DNA of 64,000 nt, taken from assembly GCF_012927305.1 (NCBI RefSeq), contig NZ_JABBGH010000001.1:806001-870000 (forward strand), read 5' to 3'. The DNA is from Hymenobacter polaris. Lineage in GTDB: Bacteria; Bacteroidota; Bacteroidia; Cytophagales; Hymenobacteraceae. Both the position numbers and the translations under genes were made by a program. Below the pieces are notes generated by a model, which was not told where the DNA came from, did no database searches, and saw nothing but the letters and a program-made list of their open reading frames with translations. Numbering within the stretch: the first letter of the stretch is position 1; each line of letters starts with the position of its first letter. Shown here one piece after another: positions 44,473-53,776 of the stretch.

Positions 44473-45129
44473 TCACGGCGCCAGGCGGCTTATCTGCCAG
44501 CTGCCGTCGGCTTGCAGCTCGTACACCAGGCGGTCGTGCAGGCGGCTGGGGCGGCCCTGCCAAAACTCCACGCGCGTGGGCCGCAGCACGTAGCCGCCCC
44601 AGTTGTCGGGCCGGGGCAGCGGGTTTTGCCCGGCGAAGCGCGCTTCCACCGCCTGCTCGCGCTGCTCCAGCTCCTGGCGGCTGCCAATTACTGCGCTCTG
44701 GGGCGAGGCCCAGGCTCCGAGTTGGCTGCCTAGGGGCCGGCTTTGGAAATAAGCGGTTGATACCTGCGGGTCGGCTTTTTCCACGCGCCCTTCCACGCGC
44801 ACCTGGCGCTCGAGGGCGGGCCAGAAAAAATTGAGGGCGGCCAGCGGCTGGCCCGCCAGCTCCTGGCCCTTGCGCGAGGCGTAGTTGGTAAAAAATAAAA
44901 AGCCCGCGTCGTCGGGCAGGCCCTTGAGCAGCACCACGCGCTGGCTGGGCTGGCCCGTGGCGGCGTCTACCGTGGCTAGGGTCAAGGCGCTGGGCTCGGG
45001 CACCTGGGCGGCCAGGGCCTCGTCGAGCCAGCGCCGAAACTGGGGCACGGCCTGGGGCAGCACGTCGGCTTCGAGCAACGTGGCTTGCGCGTAGGTTTGG
45101 CGCAGGCTGGCAAGGTCGGTATCGGTCAT
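44473..45129 (-). CDS. pdxH: Pyridoxamine 5'-phosphate oxidase
   Basis: FMN enzyme that makes pyridoxal phosphate. The ATG at 45129 gives 218 residues; upstream codons to 45180 are a Pro/Ala-rich extension that the family lacks. [25 protein letters not shown] and [27 protein letters not shown] are the FMN- and substrate-binding stretches; [27 protein letters not shown] and [28 protein letters not shown] are the remaining motifs, the last with the substrate-binding Arg/His. Confidence 0.94.
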   Translation of the reverse strand: MTDTDLASLRQTYAQATLLEADVLPQAVPQFRRWLDEALAAQVPEPSALTLATVDAATGQPSQRVVLLKGLPDDAGFLFFTNYASRKGQELAGQPLAALNFFWPALERQVRVEGRVEKADPQVSTAYFQSRPLGSQLGAWASPQSAVIGSRQELEQREQAVEARFAGQNPLPRPDNWGGYVLRPTRVEFWQGRPSRLHDRLVYELQADGSWQISRLAP

Positions 45130-45385
45130 GGCAAAAAACGGGGCTAGGACAAGGCCGCCGGCAACGGCCGGCGGAACCACTCGGGGGCGGCCCCGTAAAA
45201 TTTAGGGTTCTGGCGGGCGGCGCTGCAAAACTACTTGCTGCCCACTTTACGTTAGCTACCCGCCAGCGGCGCCCCGCCCGGCGGGCGCCGCTGGCCCGGC
45301 CGCCGCCGCCGGCCGCCTGCTCCAATCCCCGGCCGGCCCTCGTGGCCAGGTGCTGCGGGCGTTGGTTATCCTAGCTACCAGTTGT

Positions 45386-45943
45386 ATGAAACCCGGCTCC
45401 CTTCTTATTTCCAAGCCTTTTTTGGGCGACCCTAACTTTGAGCGCAGCGTGGTGCTGCTGTGCCACTACGCCCCCGCCGAGGGCGCCTTCGGCCTGGTGC
45501 TGACCCGTCCGCTGGCCACCCTGCTTGGCGACGTGCTGGAGCTGCCCCTGGGGGCGGCCTCGCCCCTCGCCCAGCTGCCCCTCTACGAAGGTGGCCCCGT
45601 GCAGCCCGATACCCTGCACGTAGTGCATCAGGTGCCGGGCCTGCCCGGCGCCACCCCCCTAGGGGCCGATACTTACTGGGGCGGCGACTTCGACGAGCTG
45701 CTCGCGCGCCTCACCAGCGGGGCCGCCCCGGCCGCCGCCGTGCGCCTGTTTGTGGGCTACTCGGGCTGGTCGGCCGGGCAGCTGGAAAGCGAAATTGCCC
45801 AGGGCTCCTGGATTCAACAGCCCGCCTCTGCCGGGAAAGTATTTACTTTGGGTGCTGATTCGCTCTGGCAGGGCGTGCTGCGCGAAAAAGGCGGGCGCTA
45901 CCGCGCCCTTTCCAACTACCCGCTCGACCCGCGCCTCAACTAA
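45386..45943 (+). CDS. YqgE/AlgH family protein
   Basis: The ATG at 45386 gives 185 residues: MKPGSLLISKPFLGDPNFERSVVLLC is the family start (G.LLI..P.L.D..F.RSVV.L), AFGLVLTRPL the next conserved segment, and VRLFVGYSGWSAGQLESEI the central GY.GW...QLE motif. The biochemical role is unknown. It lies just before the DUF349 gene on the same strand, 97 nt apart. Confidence 0.9.
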   Translation: MKPGSLLISKPFLGDPNFERSVVLLCHYAPAEGAFGLVLTRPLATLLGDVLELPLGAASPLAQLPLYEGGPVQPDTLHVVHQVPGLPGATPLGADTYWGGDFDELLARLTSGAAPAAAVRLFVGYSGWSAGQLESEIAQGSWIQQPASAGKVFTLGADSLWQGVLREKGGRYRALSNYPLDPRLN

Positions 45944-46040
45944 CCCGCTCCTCTCCTTCCCCCTTTCCCTGGCCCCCCGGTGCCGGCGGTCGTTACTTCC
46001 CATCGCTTACCCGGTCCGCCGCCGGCTTTTGTTTCGTTTT

Positions 46041-48593
46041 ATGCTGCCCGAAGAAGAAAAACCCGCCCCCTCCGCTGCCCCCGATGGCGCGGCCACCCCG
46101 GCCCCCGCGGCCGACCGCATGAGCATCCTGGAAGCCCGCCTGGCTGAGATTCGGTCCAAGCAGCCCGACGCCGCGGCCGCTGACCCGGCGGCTCCGCAGG
46201 CCGCCACGCCCGCCGCCCCGGCCCTGAGCGAAACCCCCGCCGATGCCGCCGAGCCGCCCGCCGGCGGGGCCACCCAGACCGAGATTAACCCGCTGCTGGG
46301 CGAGCCCGGCCTGGCCGCCGAGCTGGGCGTGCCCACCCCGGCCCCGGTCAATGCCCCCGGCGCGGCGGCCCCTAGCCCCCTGGCGCCCGCCGAAGCGCCG
46401 GCTCCCGGCCTGGCTTCCTCGCCGGCCCCCGCCGCCGACCCCATGACGGGTGCGGGGGCCCCCGAGCAGGCCGCGGCCGCCGAAACGGCGCAGCACGTGC
46501 CCGCCGAGGTGGCCGCCGAGCACCTCTCGGCCTCGCAGGCCCGCGCCGTGGCCCACTACGGCGACGCCATGCTGACGCCCGGCGAGGAAGCCGAGCCCCA
46601 AGCGGCCGCAGCACCCCAGCAAGCCCAGGCGGTAAATGCCGAGGGCGAGCCGGCGGCCCCAGCCGCCGACGCCGCGCCCGTGCACGCGCTAGCCCGCGCC
46701 GAGGACATCGAGGACGCCCCCGAGGGCGTTGCCACCCTGCCCACTTCCGATACCGAGTCGGCCGCCGCGGCCCACCAGGCGGAGGTAGCCCACTTGGAAG
46801 CGCAAAGCCCGGATGCCAGTGAAGGCGGCGAAGAAGGTGACGACTACGTGCCCGAAACGGCCGCCCCCGACTTTGCGCAGCTTGACCTTGACAGCCAGGC
46901 CCAGTACCTGATTGGCTTGCTGCGCCGGCCCGATGCCCGCCGCAACCGCCAGCAGATTTTTGAGCTTAACCGCCAGTACGAAACCCACGTGGCGGCCGCC
47001 CGTGCCGCCTCGCGCCAGAAGCTGGCCGAGGATGCCAACGCGCCCCAGGAGTTCAGCTTCCAGCCCCCCGCCAGCCAGGCCGAGCTTAACCAGGCGCTGC
47101 AGGAGTTTCGCGAGGGCCGCGCCCGCGATGCCAAGGCCGAAGACCAGAGCCGCACCCAAAACCTGACCCGCAAGCAGGAGCTGCTCGACCAGCTCCGCAC
47201 CCTGGTCGAATCGGCCGAAACCAAGGACAGCTCGCAGAAGCTCAAGCAGCTGCAAGCCGACTGGAAGGCCACGGGGCCAGTGCCCCAAACCGACAGCCAA
47301 GAAACCTGGAATACGTACCACGGCCTGCTCGACCGCTACTACGCCAACCAGGGCCGCTTCTACGAGCTGAAGGAGCTGGACCGCCGCCGCAACCAGGAAG
47401 CCAAGGAAGCCCTCATCGGCCGCGCCGAAGCCCTGATGGCCGTGCCCGGCATCAATAAGGCGCTGGATGAGCTGAAGAAGCTGCACGACGAGTGGAAACA
47501 CATCGGGCCGGTGCCCGGCGAGCACCGCGAGCCGCTCTGGCAGCGCTTTCTGGCCGCCTCGGAGGCCGTGCACCTGCGCCGCAAGGAGTTTGTGGACGTG
47601 CGCACCGCCCAGGAAACCCAGAACCTGACCGTGAAGCAGTCCCTGCTGGCGCGGGTGCTGCCCTTTGCCGACTTCACCACCGAGCGCGTCAACGAGTGGC
47701 GCTCGCGTACCGACGAGCTGCAGGAAATAAAGAAGGAGTGGGAAGCCGCCGGCCCGGTGCCCCGCGCCCAGGCCGACCAGCTCAACAAGCAGTACTGGAA
47801 CGCCTACAAGGCTTTCTTCAATCATAAAAACGAGTTCTTCAAGGGTCTGGACTCGGAGAAGAACACCAACCTGCAAGCCAAGTACGCCCTCATCGAGCAA
47901 GCCGAAGCCGCCCAGCAAAACCCGAACTTCGACGAGGCCCGGGCCGTGGTCGTGCGCGTGCAGCGCGAGTGGAAAGACATTGGCCGCGTGCCCGAAAAGC
48001 AGGCTGATAAAATCTGGAAGCGCTTCCGCGCCGCCTGCGACGCCGTCTTTGAGCGCCCCAAGCAGGAGACTCGCCAGCGGGAAGACCGCCAGCAAGCCGC
48101 CAGCGCCGAGCAAACTACCCAATTGGATAAGCTCGGCCAGGCCGTGGCCGCGCTCTCGCCCCAGCAGCCCGGCACCTTGGAGGGTTTCCGCCAGCTAGCC
48201 GCTGAGTGGCAGGCCTTTGCCGGCACCGCCGACCAGCCCGGCGCGGGCACTACCGACCGGGGAGAGGAACAATTCCTTACGCTTATGGGTAAGTACCTGA
48301 GCCAAACGGCCGGCATTACCCCCGCCGACCAGGACAACTTGCTCTTCCAGCTGGAAGTTGCCCGCCTCAAGGCCCGGCCCCAATCGCAGCAAGCCTTTGC
48401 CCGCCGCGAAACCGGCCTGCGCCGCGAAATTCAGGAGCTGGAAAACGACGTGGCTACCCTGCAAACCAACCTGGACTTCTTTGGCCGCTCCAAGAATGCC
48501 GACCAGCTGCGCCAGGAATACCAAGGGCGCATGGACGAGGCTCAAAAGCGAATTGACAAGCTTAAAAAGCAACTCAAGCAGCTGCGCAGCTAA
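46041..48593 (+). CDS. Large DUF349 repeat protein
   Basis: The ATG at 46041 gives 850 residues. Residues 1-265 are a disordered, Ala/Pro/Glu-rich region. From about 285 to 850 it is helical, with at least four DUF349 repeats built around the motif W+..G.VP and a following W..F....D..F: DWKATGPVPQTDSQETWN, EWKHIGPVPGEHREPLWQRF, EWEAAGPVPRAQADQLNKQYW and EWKDIGRVPEKQADKIWKRF. The C-terminus (LENDVATLQTNLDFFGRSKNADQL) is a coiled coil. Such proteins are common in Bacteroidota; function unknown to me. Confidence 0.88.
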   Translation: MLPEEEKPAPSAAPDGAATPAPAADRMSILEARLAEIRSKQPDAAAADPAAPQAATPAAPALSETPADAAEPPAGGATQTEINPLLGEPGLAAELGVPTPAPVNAPGAAAPSPLAPAEAPAPGLASSPAPAADPMTGAGAPEQAAAAETAQHVPAEVAAEHLSASQARAVAHYGDAMLTPGEEAEPQAAAAPQQAQAVNAEGEPAAPAADAAPVHALARAEDIEDAPEGVATLPTSDTESAAAAHQAEVAHLEAQSPDASEGGEEGDDYVPETAAPDFAQLDLDSQAQYLIGLLRRPDARRNRQQIFELNRQYETHVAAARAASRQKLAEDANAPQEFSFQPPASQAELNQALQEFREGRARDAKAEDQSRTQNLTRKQELLDQLRTLVESAETKDSSQKLKQLQADWKATGPVPQTDSQETWNTYHGLLDRYYANQGRFYELKELDRRRNQEAKEALIGRAEALMAVPGINKALDELKKLHDEWKHIGPVPGEHREPLWQRFLAASEAVHLRRKEFVDVRTAQETQNLTVKQSLLARVLPFADFTTERVNEWRSRTDELQEIKKEWEAAGPVPRAQADQLNKQYWNAYKAFFNHKNEFFKGLDSEKNTNLQAKYALIEQAEAAQQNPNFDEARAVVVRVQREWKDIGRVPEKQADKIWKRFRAACDAVFERPKQETRQREDRQQAASAEQTTQLDKLGQAVAALSPQQPGTLEGFRQLAAEWQAFAGTADQPGAGTTDRGEEQFLTLMGKYLSQTAGITPADQDNLLFQLEVARLKARPQSQQAFARRETGLRREIQELENDVATLQTNLDFFGRSKNADQLRQEYQGRMDEAQKRIDKLKKQLKQLRS

Positions 48594-48617
48594 GCGTTAC
48601 CGTTGCGCCAGTGTAAC

Positions 48618-48659
48618 CACAAAAAAGGGGATGCCTAGGTAGGCATCCCCTTTTTTGTG
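48618..48659. terminator. Strong two-way terminator after the DUF349 gene
   Basis: CACAAAAAAGGGGATGCCT pairs perfectly with AGGCATCCCCTTTTTTGTG around AGGT; the stem top contains a CCTAGG. It ends 25 nt after the DUF349 stop and 8 nt before the tRNA promoter. Confidence 0.9.
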
Positions 48660-48666
48660 ACCTGGG

Positions 48667-48698
48667 TTGCTTGGCAATGAGTTTTTACCGTACTTTTG
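48667..48698 (+). promoter_or_regulatory. tRNA-Thr promoter TTG-N21-TACTTTTG
   Basis: TTG at 48667-48669 and TACTTTTG at 48691-48698, 21 nt apart, with the tRNA starting 12 nt later. This is a full match to the Bacteroidota pattern and sets the local consensus used for other calls. Confidence 0.8.
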
Positions 48699-48710
48699 CC
48701 CCCGCATCAA

Positions 48711-48783
48711 GCCTCCATAGCTCAGTTGGTAGAGCTTCTGACTTGTAATCAGAGGGTCGTTGGTTCGAGTCCGACTGGGGGCT
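48711..48783 (+). tRNA. tRNA-Thr (anticodon TGT)
   Basis: A full cloverleaf can be drawn: acceptor GCCTCCA with TGGGGGC, D arm GCTC/GAGC with AGTTGGTA loop, anticodon stem TCTGA/TCAGA around CTTGTAA, variable GGGTC, T arm GTTGG/CCGAC around TTCGAGT. Anticodon TGT is at 48744-48746 (reads ACA and wobbles). Discriminator base is T. CCA is not encoded. Confidence 0.96.
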
Positions 48784-48793
48784 CTTGGCTTGT

Positions 48794-48832
48794 AAAGCCC
48801 GCTGTAATTCAAGTGATTACGGCGGGCTTTTT
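48794..48832 (+). terminator. Terminator after tRNA-Thr
   Basis: AAAGCCCGC (48794-48802) pairs with GCGGGCTTT (48822-48830), with inner pairing GTAAT/ATTAC, followed by TTT. It starts 10 nt after the tRNA. Confidence 0.88.
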
Positions 48833-49027
48833 GTTGGGCGCTGCCATAACCTGAAAGAAGGCAAGAAACTACGTATTGAGCCACCCAGCCAGAAGGTAGT
48901 AGGTAGCTAACTCCGCTGGGTAGGTTATAAAGCGTACTTTCTTAAGCAAGAGAAATAGCTAGCCCTAGGCCCCACCCGCCAGCGGAGCTTTTTCGTAGGC
49001 AGCTAGCTAGGCTAAGCATCGTTTCTT

Positions 49028-49186
49028 ATGAAAGCTATATTTCTGCTGCTACTGCTGCTGGCTAGTTGCACTACGCAGCACCTAACTCCGTCTATTAAGC
49101 ACCGCCAACGGGTCAACCAGCGCAGTCGGGACCACTATCGTCAGCACGACCAGCGAATTCAAAAGCGTAATTTCTTTAACATCTAG
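49028..49186 (+). CDS. Small lipoprotein-like peptide (52 residues)
   Basis: Reading ATG 49028 to TAG 49186 gives 52 residues: a lipoprotein signal MKAIFLLLLLLASC with the Cys at 14, then a highly basic, His/Arg/Gln-rich mature peptide (KHRQRVNQRSRDHYRQHDQ). Such short basic lipoproteins occur in Bacteroidota, but I cannot name this one. It lies in a lower-GC gap after the tRNA. Confidence 0.6.
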   Translation: MKAIFLLLLLLASCTTQHLTPSIKHRQRVNQRSRDHYRQHDQRIQKRNFFNI

Positions 49187-49280
49187 TACATTTAGTACCA
49201 GTAACGCCCCACCTGGTCGCGAGTAGGGTTTTTGCGTGAACTGGGAGTATTTAAGCTCACCCTTTCTTAATTTAGCAGGC

Positions 49281-49409
49281 ATGAAAAACCTGCTTTTTCC
49301 TATCGGATTAGTTGCTACTCTTGCTGGCTGCTCAAAGAAGGAAGAACCAGCACCGGCGCCCAATCCCTATCTTGGGCATTGGCAAAGTGAATCTGAAGTT
49401 GGGCGGTAA
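49281..49409 (+). pseudogene. Probable truncated lipoprotein gene (42 residues)
   Basis: ATG 49281 to TAA 49409 encodes a clear lipoprotein signal (MKNLLFPIGLVATLAGCSKK), a Glu/Pro/Ala linker, and NPYLGHWQSESEV, which looks like the first strand of a lipocalin-like or YLG.W domain that normally runs to about 130 residues. No continuation in another frame is visible in the 90 nt before the minus-strand kinase gene, so the rest seems deleted. It could instead be a genuine mini-lipoprotein. Confidence 0.45.
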
Positions 49410-49498
49410 ATCAATCTGGCGTTACGGTGGAAGCGGCGCAACCTTGGCCGCCCCCCTTTTTATCGCTAGGCTGGTAGCCTTAGCTTCTACGCGGGGCC

Positions 49499-51262
49499 CT
49501 AGGCGGCCACTGGCAGCGTAAAGCAGAAGGTGCTGCCGCTGCCCAGCTCGCTCTCTACCCACAGCCGCCCGCCCTGGGTGGTGATGAACTCGCGGGCAAT
49601 GCTCAGCCCCAGCCCCGAGCCGCCGCGGTAGCCGGTTTTGTCGGGTATCTGGGCGAAGCGCTGGAATATCTTGTCGTGGTTTTCAGCCGCGATGCCGGGA
49701 CCGTGGTCTTGCACGCGCACCTGCACGAAGCCACCGGCCACCGCCGCCCCCACCGTGAGCGCGGCCTCGGCCGGCGAGTAGCGGATGGCGTTGGCCAGCA
49801 GGTTGATGAGCACCCAGGTGGTCTTTTCCACGTCGGCCCGCACGGCGGGCAGCGCCGGGGCCAGCTGCAAGTCGAGGCGCAGGTGCTTGTCGGCCAGCTG
49901 GGGCTGCACGGTGGCCGTGGCGTAGCCCACCACCTCGGCCAGGTTGGTGGGTTGCACGTCGAGCTGAATGCCGCTGCCCGCGTCGAGGCGCGACACGTCG
50001 AGCAGCTCGGCCACCATGCGCTGCAGGCGCTGGGTTTCCTGCCGGATGTGGCCCGTGATGCGCAGGCGCTCGCCGGCGGGCAGGCGCTCGTCTTGCAGCA
50101 GCTTGGTATTGAGGTTGATGCTGCTGAGCGGCGTTTTCAGCTCGTGGCTCACGGTAGCCAGGAAGTTCGACTTCACTTGGTCGAGCTTCTTGAAGTCCGA
50201 CACGTTGCGCAGCGTCAGCAGCTGGCCCACCAGCTCCGTTTTGTCGGTGGCTTCGTTGAAGGAAATTAAGTCCTGAATGGCCTCGCGGAAATACCCCTCC
50301 TCGCCCTGCTGGGTGATGCGCAGCAGGGGCGCCTCGGCCAGCGCGGCCGCGCGGCTGGGGGCGTCCAGGGGTTTGAGCAGGGTTTGCAGCAAGTCGTTTT
50401 CGAGGCGCACGATGCTGGCCGGCCGGCCCAGCAGCTGCTCGGCCGGTAAATCTAGCAGCTGACACATCACGGGGTTGGCCAGGATAATCCGGCGGTCGGC
50501 ATCGAGCAGCAGCAGGCCCTCGTCGAGGGTGTTGACGATGCTGGCGGCGCGGTTGCGCGCGGTGATAAGCTCGGCGGCCGTGGAAGTGCGGTACTCGCGC
50601 AGCTGGCCCAGCATGCGGTTGAAGGCCCGCGCCACCTGCCCAAACTCGTCGCTGCTTTCCTGCGGAATGCTGGCCGAAAAGTTGCGCTCGGTGGCGTGGC
50701 TCAGGGCCGCCGTGAGCTTATGCAGGGGCTGCACGGCCGCCTCGGGCACGCTGCCCACCAGGGCCAGGGCCAGCAGCACGGCCAGCGTCAGGAAGATGAC
50801 CTGGTTACGGTTGGCTTGGTCGGCCCGTTGGTTGGCCTGCTCTATCTTCTGGGTTAGGGCGCGGGTGTTGAGCGCCACCATCTGGTAGGTGAGGCGGCGC
50901 AGGGCGGCCACCTCTGCCGGCGCGGCACCTGGGCCGGGCCCTAGGGCCCGGCCCAGGTGCCGCTGCAAGTCCGCCACGAGCTGCTGTTCGCCGGGCTCGG
51001 TGATGTTGCCGGCCTCGGCGCGCAGGGCGCGGGCAAACTGGGCGGCCCCGGCCGTATCGGCGGCGGCCCCGGCCGGCCGGGCCAGCTGGTCGAGCGCGCC
51101 CAGCATCTGCTGGCCCAGCTCGACGGAGTACAGATTGGCCCGCAGCACCCCGCGCGAGGCCCGGTCGAGCTGCCGCAGCGAGTAGTAGGCGTAGCCCCCG
51201 GTGCCCAGCAGCAGCAGCAGCATGGCCACGAAGCCGAGGGTAATCTTGGTTTTGAGGTTCAT
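49499..51262 (-). CDS. Sensor histidine kinase of the kdp locus
   Basis: The protein has 587 residues: two membrane segments (about 7-26 and 150-170) around a helical periplasmic domain, a HAMP domain, a PAS-like domain (about 250-350, NTLDEGLLLLDADRRIILANP), a HisKA domain with the phosphorylated His in FLATVSHELKTPLSSI, and an ATPase domain with NLLANAIRYSP, DHGPGIA and GSGLGLSIA. It lies 56 nt downstream of the KdpD sensor-half gene. Since that gene lacks a kinase domain, this protein may supply it. No OmpR-type regulator is adjacent. Confidence 0.88.
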   Translation of the reverse strand: MNLKTKITLGFVAMLLLLLGTGGYAYYSLRQLDRASRGVLRANLYSVELGQQMLGALDQLARPAGAAADTAGAAQFARALRAEAGNITEPGEQQLVADLQRHLGRALGPGPGAAPAEVAALRRLTYQMVALNTRALTQKIEQANQRADQANRNQVIFLTLAVLLALALVGSVPEAAVQPLHKLTAALSHATERNFSASIPQESSDEFGQVARAFNRMLGQLREYRTSTAAELITARNRAASIVNTLDEGLLLLDADRRIILANPVMCQLLDLPAEQLLGRPASIVRLENDLLQTLLKPLDAPSRAAALAEAPLLRITQQGEEGYFREAIQDLISFNEATDKTELVGQLLTLRNVSDFKKLDQVKSNFLATVSHELKTPLSSINLNTKLLQDERLPAGERLRITGHIRQETQRLQRMVAELLDVSRLDAGSGIQLDVQPTNLAEVVGYATATVQPQLADKHLRLDLQLAPALPAVRADVEKTTWVLINLLANAIRYSPAEAALTVGAAVAGGFVQVRVQDHGPGIAAENHDKIFQRFAQIPDKTGYRGGSGLGLSIAREFITTQGGRLWVESELGSGSTFCFTLPVAA

Positions 51263-51318
51263 AGTGAGAAAGAGGCCCTAGGGCGCGCGGGCGCGCCAAG
51301 CCAATAAAGTCCGTATCG

Positions 51319-52491
51319 TCAGTAGTTTACCAGGTACACGTCCAGGTCGCTGCCGTCGCGGGCCACGGCCCGGAGCAGGCCGTGGGTTACGCCGCCCCGG
51401 CCCAGCTGCTGCCACAGGCTCTTCTCGCCCGTGAGGCCGCACACGAGCAGGGTGGCGTGCTTCTCCTGCGCCACCCGCCGAATGGCACCCACGATGTCGT
51501 CGTCCTTCACCCGCAGGACTTGCGCCCCCAGCTGGGTGGCTAATTGCAGGTTATTAATAAGATGCCGCTGGGCGGCCAGGTTGATGCGGGCGGCGCTTTC
51601 GCGGCCGGTTTGCACGTAGAGCACGTACCAGGCGGCGGCCGAAAAGCGGTCGGCCAGCCGCGATGCCTTGCGAATAATTTCGGTGGCGGCCTGCTCGTTG
51701 GCGTTGATGCACGCCAGCAGGCGGTCGTCGTTGCGGCGCTGGCTGGGCACGACCGGGGCGCCGCCCGCGCCGGTTTCTACCTGGTGGCCCAGCAGTTGCG
51801 CCACTTCGCGCACGGCCAGGCGGCGCAGCTGCAGCAGGTTTTCGGCCTGGAAGAAATTGGCCAGCGCGGTTGGCACCTTGGCCGCGTCGTAAATCTTGCC
51901 TTCTTCGAGGCGGGCCCGCAGCTCGCCCACCGTCAGGTCGAGGTTGATGACCTCGTCGGCCTCGCGCAGCAGTTGGTCGGGCACGCGCTCGGTCACGTCG
52001 GTGCCCGTTATTTTGAGCACCTGGTCGTGCAGGCTTTCCAGGTGCTGCACGTTCACGGCCGTAATCACCGAAATCCCCTTGCTCACCAGCGCCTCCACGT
52101 CCTGCCAGCGCTTGGCGTGGCGCGAGCCGGGCACGTTGGAGTGGGCCAGCTCATCCACCACCACCACCTGCGGGCGGCGCTGCTCCAGGGCCTCCAGGTC
52201 CATTTCCTCCACCGCGTGGCCCTTGTAAAAGACCTGCTTGCGCGGCATGGCGGGCAGCTCGCGCAACTGGGCCACGGTGCCGGCGCGGCCGTGGGTTTCC
52301 ACGTAGCCCAGCAGCACATCCACGCCGTGCTGGCGCAGGTCGTGGGCTTCCTGCAGCATGCGGTAGGTTTTGCCCACGCCGGCGGCCAGGCCTAGGTATA
52401 TCTTGAGCGTGCCGCGCCGCTTGGCCTGCACCAGGCGCAAAAAGCGCTCGGCCGAGCGGTCGCGCTGGGCATCTTCGGGGGTGGGGTTCAT
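51319..52491 (-). CDS. kdpD: KdpD N-terminal sensor half (KdpD plus USP domains), without membrane or kinase parts
   Basis: The protein has 390 residues. Residues about 20-230 are the KdpD sensor domain: GLAAGVGKTYRML (Walker A form), LLGYVETHGR, PQVVVVDELAHSNVPGSRH (Walker B) and KRWQDVEALVSKGISVITAVNVQHLESLHD. Residues about 245-385 are a universal-stress-like domain ending in DVYLVNY. Full-length KdpD (about 890 residues) continues into four membrane segments, GAF and histidine kinase; none is present. Such short KdpD forms are known outside Proteobacteria. The kinase next door is the likely partner. Confidence 0.92.
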   Translation of the reverse strand: MNPTPEDAQRDRSAERFLRLVQAKRRGTLKIYLGLAAGVGKTYRMLQEAHDLRQHGVDVLLGYVETHGRAGTVAQLRELPAMPRKQVFYKGHAVEEMDLEALEQRRPQVVVVDELAHSNVPGSRHAKRWQDVEALVSKGISVITAVNVQHLESLHDQVLKITGTDVTERVPDQLLREADEVINLDLTVGELRARLEEGKIYDAAKVPTALANFFQAENLLQLRRLAVREVAQLLGHQVETGAGGAPVVPSQRRNDDRLLACINANEQAATEIIRKASRLADRFSAAAWYVLYVQTGRESAARINLAAQRHLINNLQLATQLGAQVLRVKDDDIVGAIRRVAQEKHATLLVCGLTGEKSLWQQLGRGGVTHGLLRAVARDGSDLDVYLVNY

Positions 52492-52564
52492 GATAAGAAC
52501 TGGTGGGCGGCGCCTCCCCTAGCCCGGCGCGCGTAGCGGGGCCTAGGGAAGAGTTGGCGGTAGC

Positions 52565-53680
52565 TTAGAACGACAGCGCAATGCTGCTCGTGAGGTTGCC
52601 GTAGTTGCGCGAAAAGCCGAAATCGTGCTGGAAAATGGGGTTTTCGCTGCGCAGGTAGCGGCCCTCGATGCGGAACGCGACGTGGCTGGTGGGCACGTAG
52701 TCGAAGTTGAGCGAAGTGCCCCCGGCGTAGAAATCCTGGTCGGCCAGGGCCGGCGAGATGCTGTTAATAAACACCCCGCGCTGGGCGTGGTAGTACTCGC
52801 CGCGCAGGGTGGTTGAGAACAGTTCGCTGAGCTGGTACTTGACGAAGGCCGAGCCGGTGTGCCAGGTGTCGTAGCCGTGGTGGCCCTGGCTCTGCTGCTT
52901 GCCCACGTCGAACACCAGGGCTAGATTGAGGCGCTTGGTGGCGGCGTAGGTGAGGTAGAAATCGTGGAAATAGCGGCGCCGCTTCAAGGAGTCCTGCGGC
53001 TGCTCGTTGCCGTAGAAGGTGCTGCTGTTGACCAGCAGCCGGCTGGTGGGCTTCCACTGAATTTGGGTGCCTAGGGCCTTGCCCTGGTTGTTCTCGCGGA
53101 TGTTCTGCCAGCCGTTGAGCACCAGCCCGGTGAGCGTGAGCTTAGGGCCAACCTCGTAGGTGAAGCGGGCGCCCGCCTCGTAGTAGGGCGAGTTTTCGGC
53201 CATAATCGAGCGCGTGAGCGTCCAGTTGTCCTTGCTCATGGCCGACTCGAACCCGATGTGCGAGGCGAAGATGCCCGCGTCGAGCCAGGCTTTTTTAAAG
53301 GGCCGGAAGCCCGCCCAGCCCTCGTAGATGTGCTTGAGTACGGGGTCCTCGGCGGCGTAGTTGGCGCTCACGTAGGTGCCGGCGTGCAGGGCCAGCGCCC
53401 CGCGCACCTTACCGTCGTCGTAGCGAGCACCCAGAATGGCGTTGTTGACCGTAAACTCGTTCTGGCGGTTGTGCGAGTAGAGGAAGTAGGGCCGCGTGTT
53501 GCTGGGGCCGTGGTCGAAGTCGAAGCCGTAGTAGGCATCCACGAAGCCGTAGGTGGTGAGGGGGTTGGCCGGCGCGGCTGCGGGGGTGGCCTTGGTCGAG
53601 TCGGCTGGGGCCGGCGTGGTTTGGGCCTGGGCCGCCGGCAAGGCGCCCAGCAGCCAGCCGGCAAGGAGTAGCTTTTTCAT
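52565..53680 (-). CDS. Outer-membrane porin-like beta-barrel protein in the kdp operon
   Basis: The ATG at 53680 gives 371 residues with a signal peptide (MKKLLLAGWLLGALPAAQA), an Ala/Pro/Thr stretch, then a barrel: TYGFVDAYYGFDFDH, RNQNEF-type strand ends and a final YGNLTSSIALSF. It resembles the OmpL-like beta-barrel porin (bbp2) group. Its place between kdpC and kdpD suggests it helps potassium or another solute cross the outer membrane, which is inference from context. Confidence 0.82.
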   Translation of the reverse strand: MKKLLLAGWLLGALPAAQAQTTPAPADSTKATPAAAPANPLTTYGFVDAYYGFDFDHGPSNTRPYFLYSHNRQNEFTVNNAILGARYDDGKVRGALALHAGTYVSANYAAEDPVLKHIYEGWAGFRPFKKAWLDAGIFASHIGFESAMSKDNWTLTRSIMAENSPYYEAGARFTYEVGPKLTLTGLVLNGWQNIRENNQGKALGTQIQWKPTSRLLVNSSTFYGNEQPQDSLKRRRYFHDFYLTYAATKRLNLALVFDVGKQQSQGHHGYDTWHTGSAFVKYQLSELFSTTLRGEYYHAQRGVFINSISPALADQDFYAGGTSLNFDYVPTSHVAFRIEGRYLRSENPIFQHDFGFSRNYGNLTSSIALSF

Positions 53681-53776
53681 AGAAAAGGTGGCCGCCCGCA
53701 CGGGTGGCCGGTAGGCGCCCCCGCCACGGTGGCGGGGGCTTGCACAAGGGGATATATCGCAGAAGCTGCCCGCGCG

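Noticed and set aside
46689..48122. 477-codon open frame antisense to the DUF349 gene
   Set aside because: It mirrors a high-GC coding gene, has no recognisable domain, and the plus-strand frame has clear DUF349 repeats. The same holds for long antisense frames at 11739-12854, 43035-44345 and 59658-60941.
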